This document shows positions 25,872 through 34,188 of a DNA stretch of 64,000 nucleotides, in pieces. A model generated the notes under the pieces. It had not been told where the DNA came from. It was given only the letters and a program-made list of their open reading frames with translations, and searched no databases. The stretch comes from Phaeobacter sp. J2-8. GTDB taxonomy: Bacteria; Pseudomonadota; Alphaproteobacteria; Rhodobacterales; Rhodobacteraceae. The stretch is taken from positions 1-64,000 of the forward strand of contig NZ_JALIEC010000006.1 of the NCBI RefSeq assembly GCF_022867865.1, given 5' to 3'. The position numbers and the translations under genes were made by a program. Each line of letters begins with the position of its first letter. The stretch's first letter is position 1.

Positions 25872-28178
25872 ATGTCGATTTTTGGCACGGAACGCATTTC
25901 AAGACGCGGCCAGCTTTCCATTGGATTGCTGGCCGTGCTTGCATTGGCGCTGACGGTTGGGCTGTCGTTTTTTGTACGTGACTATGTCCGCGCGATTGCC
26001 GTCGCGCAGCAGGATCAGGTCTCGTGGCGGGCGGCCCAGCTTGAGATTGAATACCTCAAGCTGACGTCGGCCATTGAAAAGGAAAAACACGCAGAAACGC
26101 CGGATCTGGGAAATCTGCGCAAACGGTTCGATGTCTTTTACAGCCGTCTGCCATTGATCCGGCCAGAGACGCTGGAACCCGAGGCAAGCGAGCGGCTGGC
26201 TGAAATGCAGGCGCTGCTGGACCGGTTGATCCCGGTCATCGACGGGTCAGACGCGGAATTGGCCGCGCAATTGGATTTTCTTGGCTCAGAGCTGGCGACC
26301 CAGGAAGCATCCCCCCGATTCATTGCGCTGGGAACGATTCGCGGGGTGAGTGACGCAACAACGCTGGAACGCAAAAGGATCATCTGGCTGCTAGAGGCCA
26401 TGTTGGGCCTGATTGTGGTCACGACGATTGTCTTGATCATGTCCATCGTCTTTTTGATACGCCGCACCGCGTCCTTGCAGATCGCATCCATTTCGGCGGA
26501 GGAAAAGCATCAGCAGCTGACCGCTGTTCTGAACGGAGCGTTTGACGCCATTGTGGTGACGGATCATCGCCAGCGGGTGATTGATTTCAACAGCTCCGCC
26601 GAAAAGATCTTTGGCTACAGCGCAGAGGACGTGCTGGGGCGCAACGGTCTGGAACTGTTGACCCCGGCCAGCAGCCATGACGCGCTTACACGGGATTTGC
26701 AGGCCTATCTCAAAACCGAAAAAACCCAGTTTCTGGACCAGGGCCGCCAGGAAATGAACATGCTGCGCGCTGATGGCTCAGAGTTCCCCGGTCAATTCAC
26801 CTCGTCTACGGCGCAGACACGCGATGGGCCGATCTTTATCTCTTATATTCGGGACGTGACCGGCGACAAACGCCGCGAGCAAGAGATCATTCAGGCACGC
26901 GACACAGCCCTGCAGGCGTACAAGGAACGGTCGCGTTTCTTTGCCATGATGAGCCATGAAATGCGCACGCCGCTGAACGGGGTGATGTCGTCGCTTTATC
27001 TTCTGGACGAAAGCCCGCTTTGCAAGGAGCAACGCGAACATCTGAAAACCGCGCTGTTTTCCGGCGATATCCTGATGTCGCATATCAATGATGTTCTGGC
27101 CATCGAACGCAGCGAGAGCGAAGAGGAATTCGCGCCCTCCGCCTGTGATATTGCGGCGCTGACCTCCAGCATGGTGGCCATGCTGAAACCCATGGCCAGA
27201 AATGGCGAAGTTGCGTTTGATCTGCAACAAAAGGGGCTGGAGAATCGGCATTTCCTGACCTCGCCGCGCGCAATTCAGCAGATTTTGACCAACCTTCTGA
27301 GCAATGCGATCAAGTTTTCCTCGCATGGGGCGGTGTCGCTGTTTGCCCATTACACCCCGTCAGGCGATCAACCCGGTCAGGGGATGCTGCGGTTTGAGGT
27401 CAGCGATACCGGGATCGGCATCGCACCCGGGGATCAGAAACGGATTTTCGAGGATTTTGTCTCGCTCGACAGCCGTTATGAACGCCGCACCGGCGGCACG
27501 GGGCTTGGGCTTGGCATTGTGCGCCGCTTTGTGGAGCAGCTGGGGGGCACAATTGAATGCGAATCTGAATTGGGCGCGGGCAGCACGTTCATTGTCGAAC
27601 TGCCGCTGCGCGAGGTCACGGTCGACAGCCAGGTCAAAAAGGCCGATCCGCTGCAATCCGCATCCACAACGCGCCCGAAACGGATTTTGGTGGTCGATGA
27701 CAACAACATCAACCGGGATCTGCTGCGCAAGATGCTTGAGCTGTCCTCGCATAAGGTGACCACAGCCGACGGCGGGCAAATGGCGATCGACATGGCGGCA
27801 GAGCAGCCTTTTGATCTGATCCTGATGGATATTTCCATGCCCGACATCAGCGGCACCCAGGCCACACGCCGGATTCGCGCCGCCGCCGGGCCGAACCAGA
27901 CCACCCCGATCGTGGCGTTTACCGCCCAGGCGATGCCGCAGGAACAAGAGGGTTTTCGCAAGGCGGGCATGTCTGGTTTCCTGCTGAAACCGGTCAATCG
28001 CAAGGCTTTGCAGGAATGCGTGCAGAAGAAGTATCGCGCCGTGGATGCGGGCCAAGGCCAATCGGATGATCCCGCCGCTGAGTTCGGGCACGGATTCGGG
28101 AACGGATCCGGGAACGTCGGGTCAACCATTGCTCGATCCCGAACAGGTTTCGGATTTGTTGGAATTGTTGGGGCATGA
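25872..28178 (+). CDS. Membrane-bound hybrid histidine kinase (PAS-HisKA-HATPase-REC)
   Basis: A 768-residue kinase. It has a first membrane segment at about 15-37, a periplasmic helical sensor at about 38-170, a second membrane segment at about 171-195, and a PAS domain from about 210 (LTAVLNGAFDAIVVTDHRQR). The HisKA domain has the phospho-acceptor His362 in MMSHEMRTPLNG, the HATPase_c domain has LTNLLSNAIKFS and DTGIGIAPGD, and the receiver has the acceptor Asp653 in LILMDISMPDISG. The last about 35 residues are a Gly-rich tail read out of frame with the following Hpt domain, so the true protein may continue into 28461 and be about 860 residues. Likely target: the response regulator at 24508. 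Confidence 0.88.
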   Translation: MSIFGTERISRRGQLSIGLLAVLALALTVGLSFFVRDYVRAIAVAQQDQVSWRAAQLEIEYLKLTSAIEKEKHAETPDLGNLRKRFDVFYSRLPLIRPETLEPEASERLAEMQALLDRLIPVIDGSDAELAAQLDFLGSELATQEASPRFIALGTIRGVSDATTLERKRIIWLLEAMLGLIVVTTIVLIMSIVFLIRRTASLQIASISAEEKHQQLTAVLNGAFDAIVVTDHRQRVIDFNSSAEKIFGYSAEDVLGRNGLELLTPASSHDALTRDLQAYLKTEKTQFLDQGRQEMNMLRADGSEFPGQFTSSTAQTRDGPIFISYIRDVTGDKRREQEIIQARDTALQAYKERSRFFAMMSHEMRTPLNGVMSSLYLLDESPLCKEQREHLKTALFSGDILMSHINDVLAIERSESEEEFAPSACDIAALTSSMVAMLKPMARNGEVAFDLQQKGLENRHFLTSPRAIQQILTNLLSNAIKFSSHGAVSLFAHYTPSGDQPGQGMLRFEVSDTGIGIAPGDQKRIFEDFVSLDSRYERRTGGTGLGLGIVRRFVEQLGGTIECESELGAGSTFIVELPLREVTVDSQVKKADPLQSASTTRPKRILVVDDNNINRDLLRKMLELSSHKVTTADGGQMAIDMAAEQPFDLILMDISMPDISGTQATRRIRAAAGPNQTTPIVAFTAQAMPQEQEGFRKAGMSGFLLKPVNRKALQECVQKKYRAVDAGQGQSDDPAAEFGHGFGNGSGNVGSTIARSRTGFGFVGIVGA

Positions 28179-28461
28179 TCAGCTGCGCGAACGGTTTGAT
28201 GCCTGTTGTCGCGATGCACAGGATTTGATGGCCAAGCTCGAAGTGGCCCGCGATCAGGGGGATTACGCTCAGATGCAATCGGCCAGCCATGAATTGGCGG
28301 GCATGTGCGGGATGATGGGGGCCACCGGGATGCAGATGTTGTTCAGCGACATCGAACGGGCGTGCAAGACCGGCGAGCGTGACAAGGCGGATGCCTTGAC
28401 CGTCAGGATTCCGAATGAATTCGCCACCACCCGCGCCGCTTGGGAGGCTGTCCTCGCCTAG
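28045..28461 (+). CDS. Histidine phosphotransfer (Hpt) domain, overlapping the kinase gene
   Basis: A 138-residue reading whose residues 30-138 are an Hpt four-helix domain. The likely phospho-acceptor is His82 in SASHELAGMCGMMGA, flanked by LLDPEQVSDLLELLGHDQL and an amphipathic C-terminal helix. It overlaps the end of the kinase gene by 134 bases in another frame, and ATG 28045 lacks a good ribosome-binding site. The first 30 residues are a Ser/Gly/Thr/Asp linker from a 12-base tandem repeat. The simplest explanation is that it is the C-terminal domain of the kinase, separated by one surplus base near 28060-28083. A genuinely separate, coupled Hpt protein is the alternative. Confidence 0.72.
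   Translation: MRAKANRMIPPLSSGTDSGTDPGTSGQPLLDPEQVSDLLELLGHDQLRERFDACCRDAQDLMAKLEVARDQGDYAQMQSASHELAGMCGMMGATGMQMLFSDIERACKTGERDKADALTVRIPNEFATTRAAWEAVLA
28083..28118. repeat. 12-bp tandem repeat at the kinase/Hpt junction
   Basis: Three consecutive 12-base units, TTCGGGCACGGA, TTCGGGAACGGA and TCCGGGAACGTC. In the Hpt frame they encode an SGTD-type linker; in the kinase frame an FGNG-type tail. This is the point where the two reading frames diverge. Confidence 0.8.
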
Positions 28462-28501
28462 GCGATGGGTGATCCGGTCAAGCGCCGACAGAAACGGTTG
28501 C

Positions 28502-28533
28502 GCCCCCCACCCGGTCTGAACCCGGTGGGGGGC
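28502..28533. terminator. Hairpin between convergent kinase and dehydrogenase genes
   Basis: GCCCCCCACC (28502-28511) pairs with GGTGGGGGGC (28524-28533) around a 12-base loop. It sits between the Hpt stop (28461) and the dehydrogenase stop (28539). Neither strand has a T run, so termination is likely from position but not certain. Confidence 0.5.
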
Positions 28534-28538
28534 AGAAC

Positions 28539-29987
28539 TTACAGGCCGCCGATACAGACGTATTTGGTATCGAGATAATCCACGATGCCCTGGCTGCCGC
28601 CCTCTTTGCCGATGCCGCTGCTTTTCAGACCGCCAAACGGCGCTTCGACCGTGGTGATCAGCCCCTCGTTGATCCCGATCATGCCATATTGCAGCTGGGC
28701 ATTCATGCGAAAGGCCCGGCCCAGATCCTGGGTATAGACATAAGCCGCAAGGCCAAAGTCGGTGTCATTGGCCGCCGCCACAAGTTCGTCTTCGGTGTCG
28801 AATTTGAACACCGCCGAGATCGGCCCGAAGATTTCCTCGTGGGCGATCTGCATGTCCGGGGTGATCCCGGTCATCACTGTCGGCTCAAACCAGTTTCCGC
28901 CCAATGGATGGCCTTTGCCGCCGACAATGACCTTGGCGCCCAGACCGGTGGCATCGTCGACCAGGCTTTTGATCTTTTTGAACGCCGCCTGATCCACCAG
29001 GGGCCCCTGTTCCACGCCATCGTCGCGACCATCGCCGACCTTCAGGGCGCTGGTGGCCTCGGCCAGCCGTGTCACGAATGCGTCGTAGATGCCGGATTGG
29101 ACATAGATTTTATTGGCGCAGACACAGGTTTGCCCGGAATTGCGATATTTCGCGATCATTGCGCCCGCGACCGCGCGGTCCAGATCGGCATCATCAAACA
29201 CCACAAACGGCGCGTTGCCGCCAAGTTCCATGGAAATCTTTTTCACCGTTTCCGCAGATTGCCGGATCAGCTCCTTGCCCACCTCGGTAGAGCCGGTGAA
29301 GGTGACTTTGCGCACCTTCGGATCGGCCATGATCGTGTTGCCGATGTCGCGCGCCGATCCGGTCACGATATTGATGACACCGGGCGCAAATCCGACGTCT
29401 TCGGCCAGCCGACCCCAGGCCAATGCGGAATAAGGCGTGAGGGATGCGGGTTTGACAACCGTCGTACATCCCGCCGCCAGCGCAGGCCCCAGCTTGCGCG
29501 CCAGCATGGAAGACGGAAAATTCCACGGGGTAATCGCGGCAACAACGCCGACCGGATGATGAGTGACCAGCAATTGACGCCCATTGACGGACGAGGGGAC
29601 GATTTCGCCTTTGGTGCGGCGGATTTCCTCGGCAAACCACTGGATATAGGCCGCGCCAATCGCAATTTCGCCGCGCGATTCTGCCATCGGCTTGCCCTGT
29701 TCGAGTGTCAGCAACTCTGCCAGGGCTTCTTGATGATCCATCAGAGCATCGTGCAATTTGCGCAGCAACCCGACCCGGGTGTTCAGGTCGAGGGCGGAAA
29801 AGGCGGGAAAGGCGCTGGCGGCGGCATCAATGGCCTCCTTGGTTTCGGCGGCGCCGAATTTGGGCACCGTCCCGATCAATTCGCCGGTGGCCGGGTTGGT
29901 GACCTCTATCCCGTCCGATCCACTTGGGCCGCGCCATTCGCCACCGATCAGGTTGGCGTCGATTTTGAAGTACGAATAATCTGTCAT
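28539..29987 (-). CDS. gabD: NAD(P)-dependent succinate-semialdehyde dehydrogenase-type enzyme
   Basis: Aldehyde dehydrogenase superfamily, 482 residues, closest in style to GabD. The cofactor region is VVAAITPWNFP, the nucleotide-binding turn is FTGSTEVGKELIRQ, the general base lies in SMELGGNAPFVVFDDADLD, and the catalytic cysteine is in NSGQTCVCANKIYVQSG (the double-cysteine form CVC is common in GabD). The C-terminal EAPFGGLKSSGIGKEGG is typical of the group. It would oxidise succinate semialdehyde, or a related omega-semialdehyde such as glutarate semialdehyde, in the cytoplasm. It is an isolated minus-strand gene with no transaminase alongside, so its metabolic role here is not fixed. 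Confidence 0.85.
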   Translation of the reverse strand: MTDYSYFKIDANLIGGEWRGPSGSDGIEVTNPATGELIGTVPKFGAAETKEAIDAAASAFPAFSALDLNTRVGLLRKLHDALMDHQEALAELLTLEQGKPMAESRGEIAIGAAYIQWFAEEIRRTKGEIVPSSVNGRQLLVTHHPVGVVAAITPWNFPSSMLARKLGPALAAGCTTVVKPASLTPYSALAWGRLAEDVGFAPGVINIVTGSARDIGNTIMADPKVRKVTFTGSTEVGKELIRQSAETVKKISMELGGNAPFVVFDDADLDRAVAGAMIAKYRNSGQTCVCANKIYVQSGIYDAFVTRLAEATSALKVGDGRDDGVEQGPLVDQAAFKKIKSLVDDATGLGAKVIVGGKGHPLGGNWFEPTVMTGITPDMQIAHEEIFGPISAVFKFDTEDELVAAANDTDFGLAAYVYTQDLGRAFRMNAQLQYGMIGINEGLITTVEAPFGGLKSSGIGKEGGSQGIVDYLDTKYVCIGGL

Positions 29988-30222
29988 TTCAGTCTGGCCT
30001 TTTCAAAGGGGCGAAAGGGGGCATCGACCCCGTCGTCAGGATCAAACGATCCTTTGACGGATTTCGCATATCGTCCGACGGCCTGCCCCGGTATCTCGAG
30101 ATAGTCTTTTGTTTGTTGCTCAACAGACGCAAGCGAAAAAACAAGCCGTCGGACAAGAACCGCCGTCGCGGTAACGTGGCGCGAGGGGGCGGCGGTTAGA
30201 TAGGCCGGGTTACCGGGCCACG
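29988..30222. other. Spacer with two long inverted repeats
   Basis: No gene is visible. GTCCGACGGC (30073-30082) is inverted at 30145-30154, and GGTAACGTGGC (30170-30180) is inverted at 30217-30227; the latter overlaps the stop codon of the AhpD-like gene. The second pair could form a hairpin at the 3' end of that minus-strand transcript. The promoter of the dehydrogenase gene should lie near 29990-30060. Confidence 0.5.
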
Positions 30223-30666
30223 TTACCGGGTCGGGTGTTCAAGCCGCGCCGCGACCCCCATCCGGTTCAGCATGTTGATGGCCCCGATGGCCACGGTCAG
30301 TTTGCCGACCTCGCTTTCGGAAAACACCGCTTTGACAGCATCAAAATCCCCATCGGGCGCACCGGTGTCTGCGATATGGGTCAGGCTTTCGGTCCATTGC
30401 AGCGCGGCGCGCTCTTGTTCCGAAAACAACGAAGATTTACGCCAGACCGCCAGAAGATGCAGCTTTTGCGGGGGAATGCCATCGGCCAGGGCCTCGGCAG
30501 AGTGCAGGTCGACACAATAGGCGCATCCATTGATCTGCGAGGCGCGCAGTTTCACCAGATGCAGCAATTGGCTGTCGAGGCCGCTTTCCCGGATCATCCG
30601 GTCCAGATCCAATATGCTGCGAAAGAGGTCCGGCGCGAGGGCGGCAATGTTCATGCGGGGGGTCAT
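30223..30666 (-). CDS. AhpD-like carboxymuconolactone-decarboxylase-fold protein
   Basis: A 147-residue protein of the CMD/AhpD family. The redox motif is Cys48-Ala-Tyr-Cys51 followed by His55 (NGCAYCVDLHSAEAL), as in the AhpD peroxidase/disulfide reductase group. The start at 30666 follows AAGGA; a longer reading upstream would run through the operator and is rejected. It is divergent from an Rrf2-family regulator across an 82-base spacer with a strong palindrome. Likely role: thiol-dependent peroxide or electrophile defence controlled by that regulator. Confidence 0.85.
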   Translation of the reverse strand: MTPRMNIAALAPDLFRSILDLDRMIRESGLDSQLLHLVKLRASQINGCAYCVDLHSAEALADGIPPQKLHLLAVWRKSSLFSEQERAALQWTESLTHIADTGAPDGDFDAVKAVFSESEVGKLTVAIGAINMLNRMGVAARLEHPTR

Positions 30667-30694
30667 CTGGGGGTCCTTTCGGGGTTGTTTGCGA

Positions 30695-30719
30695 ATCATG
30701 GATAGTTTATATCCACGAT
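30695..30719. promoter_or_regulatory. Palindromic operator between AhpD-like and Rrf2 genes
   Basis: ATCATGGATA (30695-30704) and TATCCACGAT (30710-30719) form a 10-base inverted repeat with one mismatch and a five-base spacer; the core TGGATA-N5-TATCCA is perfect. It lies centrally in the divergent spacer, as expected for an autoregulating Rrf2 protein. Confidence 0.7.
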
Positions 30720-30748
30720 AGGGGTAAGATGTATGCGAGGTAAGTGCA

Positions 30749-31243
30749 ATGCGGCGGTTGAGCGATGGTGTGGAAACGGCGCTGCATTGCATGTTGCTGC
30801 TGACCGGCGTTGACAAAGACCGGGCGCTTCCGGGCAAAAGTCTGGCGGAATTTCACGGCGTGTCGGAATCCTATCTGCTCAAACACATGCGTTTGCTGGC
30901 GGCACGGGGGGTGGTTGCGGCCATTCCCGGCCCCCGCGGCGGCTATCGGTTGGCACGTCCGGCCGGGGACATCACGTTGCTTGATATTGTCGAGGCCATC
31001 GACGGGCCGGGCCCGTCCTTTGTCTGTCGCGAGATCCGGCAGCGGGGCTGTGGCAAAAGCGCGGACCCCTGTGCCTACAAGTCAGATTGCTTCATCAAAT
31101 CGCGGATGTTGTCGGCAGAAGCGGTCTGGCGCGATGCCCTGCGGGCCCAGTCCTTGGCCGATCTGGTTGCGGATGGCGAAACGATGATCGACCCGGCGGG
31201 CCAGGAGACGATCACCGCATTTCTGCAACGGGAACAGCGTTGA
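30749..31243 (+). CDS. Rrf2-family transcriptional regulator with four cysteines
   Basis: A 164-residue Rrf2 protein. Winged helix: LPGKSLAEFHGVSESYLLKH and the wing GPRGGYRLARPAGDITLLDI. The effector region has Cys93, Cys101, Cys108 and Cys114 (in FVCREIRQRGCG and DPCAYKSDC), enough to hold an iron-sulfur cluster or sense thiol oxidation as in IscR/NsrR relatives, although the spacing differs from IscR. ATG 30749 follows GAGG. Divergent from the AhpD-like gene, which it probably represses together with itself. Confidence 0.87.
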   Translation: MRRLSDGVETALHCMLLLTGVDKDRALPGKSLAEFHGVSESYLLKHMRLLAARGVVAAIPGPRGGYRLARPAGDITLLDIVEAIDGPGPSFVCREIRQRGCGKSADPCAYKSDCFIKSRMLSAEAVWRDALRAQSLADLVADGETMIDPAGQETITAFLQREQR

Positions 31244-31325
31244 TCATTGGTTAAATCGGGGCCTTTGCGGCCTTGAAAAGATATATTGATTTCAGACACC
31301 TGTCAGTCTTACTGCGCCGGTGATT

Positions 31326-31385
31326 GCACGGTCCTGTGTCCAGCCCAGTGCACGGTCCTGTGCGCGGTCTTGCGCGCGGTCCATC
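31326..31385. repeat. 12-bp tandem array, five units
   Basis: Units at 31326 (GCACGGTCCTGT), 31338 (GTCCAGCCCAGT), 31350 (GCACGGTCCTGT), 31362 (GCGCGGTCTTGC) and 31374 (GCGCGGTCCATC); the first and third are identical. The period is exactly 12 bases. It lies between the Rrf2 stop and the catB operator. Confidence 0.8.
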
Positions 31386-31471
31386 TGGATCGGCGACGCG
31401 GCCCCGGGCCGGTGGTTTCAACCCCATGACCGCCCCGCAAAACCCCGTGTCACAGCGGGTCTTTGTCCCGT

Positions 31472-31490
31472 CATGCCGCCCCAAGGTATC
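31472..31490 (+). promoter_or_regulatory. Putative CatR/BenM-type operator upstream of catB
   Basis: CATGCCG, six bases, then GGTATC, with a partial dyad continuing GGTATC-ACCC-GAGACC. The same CATGCCG-N5-GGTATCG arrangement occurs twice, in inverted orientation, in front of catA and the divergent pair at 43424. Occurrence at three sites within one pathway points to a shared regulator site, most likely for the LysR protein at 41263. Confidence 0.6.
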
Positions 31491-31570
31491 ACCCGAGACC
31501 CGCCGCATCATCGACACAAGCGTCTGAAAAAGCGCAATCTTGGCTGCGATAGAAACAACCAGTTGCGGTG

Positions 31571-32725
31571 ATGAGCGTGCCCAAGATTGACGACATCGAG
31601 ACAATGATCCTCGATATTCCCACCATTCGCGGCCATGTGCTGTCGATGGCCACGATGCGGGTCCAGACCGCCGTTCTGGTTCGGATCAGGTTCTCTGATG
31701 GGTCCGAAGGTCTGGGCGAGGGCACCACCATTGGCGGCCTCAGCTATGGGCCGGAAAGCCCGGAAAGCATCCGCTCGGCAATTGATACCTATCTGGCGCC
31801 GGCGCTTGTGGGATGCGAGGGCGATCTGGTCAATGGCGCGATCCAACGCATGGACAAGCTGGTGCGCGGCAACCGGATTGCCAAGACGGCAATCGAAATC
31901 GCCCTGTGGGATGGATTGGGCAAGCGGCTTGGCGTGCCGGTGGCGACGTTGTTCGGCGGTGCGGTGACGACAAAATTGCCGGTGGCCTGGACCCTGGCAT
32001 CGGGCGATTGCGACACCGACATTGCCGAAGCGCAACAGATGATCGCGGCGCGGCGGCACAATATTTTCAAGCTGAAGATCGGCAAACGCCCCGTGCGCGA
32101 GGATATTGCCCATGTGGCACGGATCAAACAGGCGCTTGGCGAAGATGCCAGCATCCGTGTCGACATCAATCAGGCCTGGTCGATGCAGGAGGCGCGCTGG
32201 GGGTTGAAGGGCCTGCAGGAGGTCGGCTGTGAGCTGGTCGAACAGCCGGTGCAGGCCCGCTATCTGAAGGCCCAGGCCGAGCTTGCCCGCAGTTACGAAA
32301 TCGCCGTCATGGCGGATGAGGCGCTGAACGGGCCAGAGGATGCGCTGACCGTCGCAGGGCGGCGCGCGGCGGATGTTTTCGCGGTCAAGATTGCGCAATC
32401 CGGCGGTCTGAAACGGGCCTCGGAGGTGATTGCCATCGGTCAGGCGGCCGGGATCGCGCTTTATGCCGGGACCATGTTGGAAACCGGTCTCAGCACCGCC
32501 GCCGCATTGCAGCTGTTTTCGACGGTCACGACGCTGGAATGGGGGACAGAGCTTTTTGGGCCGCTGTTGTTGACCGAGGACATTCTGGCCACGCCCATCG
32601 TCTATCGCGATTTCTGTGTCGAACTGCCCACGGGCCACGGCATTGGCGTCACGCTGGACCCGGACAAGATCGCGCATTTTCGCCGCGACCGCAGAACACC
32701 GCTGAAAACCGCTGTTGGCGCCTGA
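31571..32725 (+). CDS. catB: Muconate cycloisomerase
   Basis: Enolase-superfamily muconate lactonizing enzyme, 384 residues, which converts cis,cis-muconate to muconolactone in the catechol ortho-cleavage pathway. The catalytic residues fall where known MLEs have them: Lys167-Leu-Lys169 ([10 protein letters not shown]), metal ligands Asp198 (VDINQAW), Glu224 (VEQPV) and Asp249 (MADEAL), and Lys273 ([10 protein letters not shown]). ATG 31571 is chosen over the adjacent in-frame GTG 31568. It is first in the catB-benABCD-transporter series, 61 bases before benA. Placing catB upstream of benA on one transcript links the first and later pathway steps. Confidence 0.93.
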   Translation: MSVPKIDDIETMILDIPTIRGHVLSMATMRVQTAVLVRIRFSDGSEGLGEGTTIGGLSYGPESPESIRSAIDTYLAPALVGCEGDLVNGAIQRMDKLVRGNRIAKTAIEIALWDGLGKRLGVPVATLFGGAVTTKLPVAWTLASGDCDTDIAEAQQMIAARRHNIFKLKIGKRPVREDIAHVARIKQALGEDASIRVDINQAWSMQEARWGLKGLQEVGCELVEQPVQARYLKAQAELARSYEIAVMADEALNGPEDALTVAGRRAADVFAVKIAQSGGLKRASEVIAIGQAAGIALYAGTMLETGLSTAAALQLFSTVTTLEWGTELFGPLLLTEDILATPIVYRDFCVELPTGHGIGVTLDPDKIAHFRRDRRTPLKTAVGA

Positions 32726-32786
32726 GACACCGCTGACACGCATTTGTCCGGTCCGATGTGACCGGCCCAAAGGAGGAGACCCGAAA

Positions 32787-34175
32787 ATGTTCACCCAATC
32801 CAATCTTGACGCGCTTGAAGGCCGGCTTGACGGTATCGTTCAGGACGACCCCGAAAACGGCGTGTTCCGCGCCCGCCGCGACATGTTCACCGACGAAGAG
32901 CTGTTCGAGCTGGAGATGAAACACGTCTTTGAGGGCAACTGGATCTATATGGCGCATGAAAGCCAGATCCCCGAGCCGGGCGATTATTTCACCCTGCATA
33001 TGGGCCGCACGCCGGTGGTGATCACCCGCGACAAGGACGGTGAATTGCACGCGCTGGTCAATGCCTGTTCACACCGCGGCGCGATGCTGTGCCGGTTCAA
33101 GAAACGCAATCAGAAAACCTTTACCTGTCCGTTCCATGGCTGGACCTTTTCCAACACCGGCAAGCTGTTGAAGGTCAAAGACCCCAAGGGGGCCGGATAC
33201 CCGGAACAGTTCAACAAGGACGGCAGTCACGACCTGACGCGGGTGGCGAAGTTCCAGAACTATCGCGGGTTTCTGTTTGGTTCGCTTAATGGCGATGTCG
33301 AACCGCTTGAGGAGTACCTCGGCGAAGCCTGCAAGATGATCGACATGATTGTGGATCAGTCGGACGAGGGGATGGAGGTGCTGCGCGGTGCGTCGACCTA
33401 TACCTTTGACGGCAATTGGAAATTGCAGGCTGAAAATGGTGCGGATGGCTATCACGTTTCGGCGGTGCATTGGAATTATGTCGCCACCACCGCCCACCGC
33501 ACAGCCGATGGCAAGGAAGATCAGATCAAGGCCACAGATGCGTCGAAATGGGCGAAACAGAAGGGCGGATTTCATTCCTATGTGAACGGTCACCTGCTGC
33601 TGTGGACGACATGGTCGGACCCGACAAACCGGCCGAACTATCCGCGTCTGGACGAATGGACCGAACAATATGGCCAGACCAAAGCCGAATGGATGGTTGG
33701 CGTGCTGCGCAACCTCTGCCTTTATCCCAATGTCTTTTTGATGGATCAATTTTCCAGCCAGATCAGGGTGTTCCGCCCGATCAGCGTCGACAAGACCGAG
33801 GTCACGATCTATTGCATCGCGCCCAAGGGCGAAAGTCAGGAGGCCCGGTCATTGCGCATCCGCCAGTATGAGGATTTCTTTAACGCTTCTGGCATGGCAA
33901 CCCCCGATGATACCGAGGAATTCCGCGCCACCCAACGCGGCTATGCCTGCGGCGCCCATGCCAAATGGAACGACATCTGTCGCGGGGCGACACAGTGGAT
34001 CACCGGCCCGGACGAAGACGCCAGGGCGCTGGGGATCAACCCGATCCTGTCGGGGGCACGCACTGAAGATGAAGGCCTGTTTGTGATCCAGCACAGCCAA
34101 TGGTCCGAACGCATGGCCCGCGCCATCGCCAAAGAGCGCGAAACCGCGCCGGACGCACAGATGGCCGCTGAATGA
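32787..34175 (+). CDS. benA: Benzoate 1,2-dioxygenase, large (alpha) subunit
   Basis: Rieske non-heme iron oxygenase alpha subunit, 462 residues. ATG 32787 follows AAAGGAGGAG. The Rieske ligands are Cys94/His96 ([10 protein letters not shown]) and Cys114/His117 (FTCPFHGW); the mononuclear iron site is in the [13 protein letters not shown] region. With BenB and the reductase BenC it dihydroxylates benzoate to the cis-1,2-diol carboxylate. Sequence style fits BenA/XylX rather than anthranilate dioxygenase, mainly from context with a BenD-type dehydrogenase; the exact ring-substituent range is unknown. Confidence 0.92.
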   Translation: MFTQSNLDALEGRLDGIVQDDPENGVFRARRDMFTDEELFELEMKHVFEGNWIYMAHESQIPEPGDYFTLHMGRTPVVITRDKDGELHALVNACSHRGAMLCRFKKRNQKTFTCPFHGWTFSNTGKLLKVKDPKGAGYPEQFNKDGSHDLTRVAKFQNYRGFLFGSLNGDVEPLEEYLGEACKMIDMIVDQSDEGMEVLRGASTYTFDGNWKLQAENGADGYHVSAVHWNYVATTAHRTADGKEDQIKATDASKWAKQKGGFHSYVNGHLLLWTTWSDPTNRPNYPRLDEWTEQYGQTKAEWMVGVLRNLCLYPNVFLMDQFSSQIRVFRPISVDKTEVTIYCIAPKGESQEARSLRIRQYEDFFNASGMATPDDTEEFRATQRGYACGAHAKWNDICRGATQWITGPDEDARALGINPILSGARTEDEGLFVIQHSQWSERMARAIAKERETAPDAQMAAE

Positions 34176-34188
34176 GGAGGACACACAG

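Larger units (their letters stand above)
31244..31570. other. Leader region of the cat/ben operon
   Basis: A 327-base non-coding stretch between the Rrf2 gene and catB. It contains a 12-base tandem array at 31326-31385 and, 81 bases before catB, a CATGCCG-N6-GGTATC element that matches the operator modules at 43224 and 43326. No gene is credible here. The catB promoter is expected in its last 100 bases. Confidence 0.6.
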
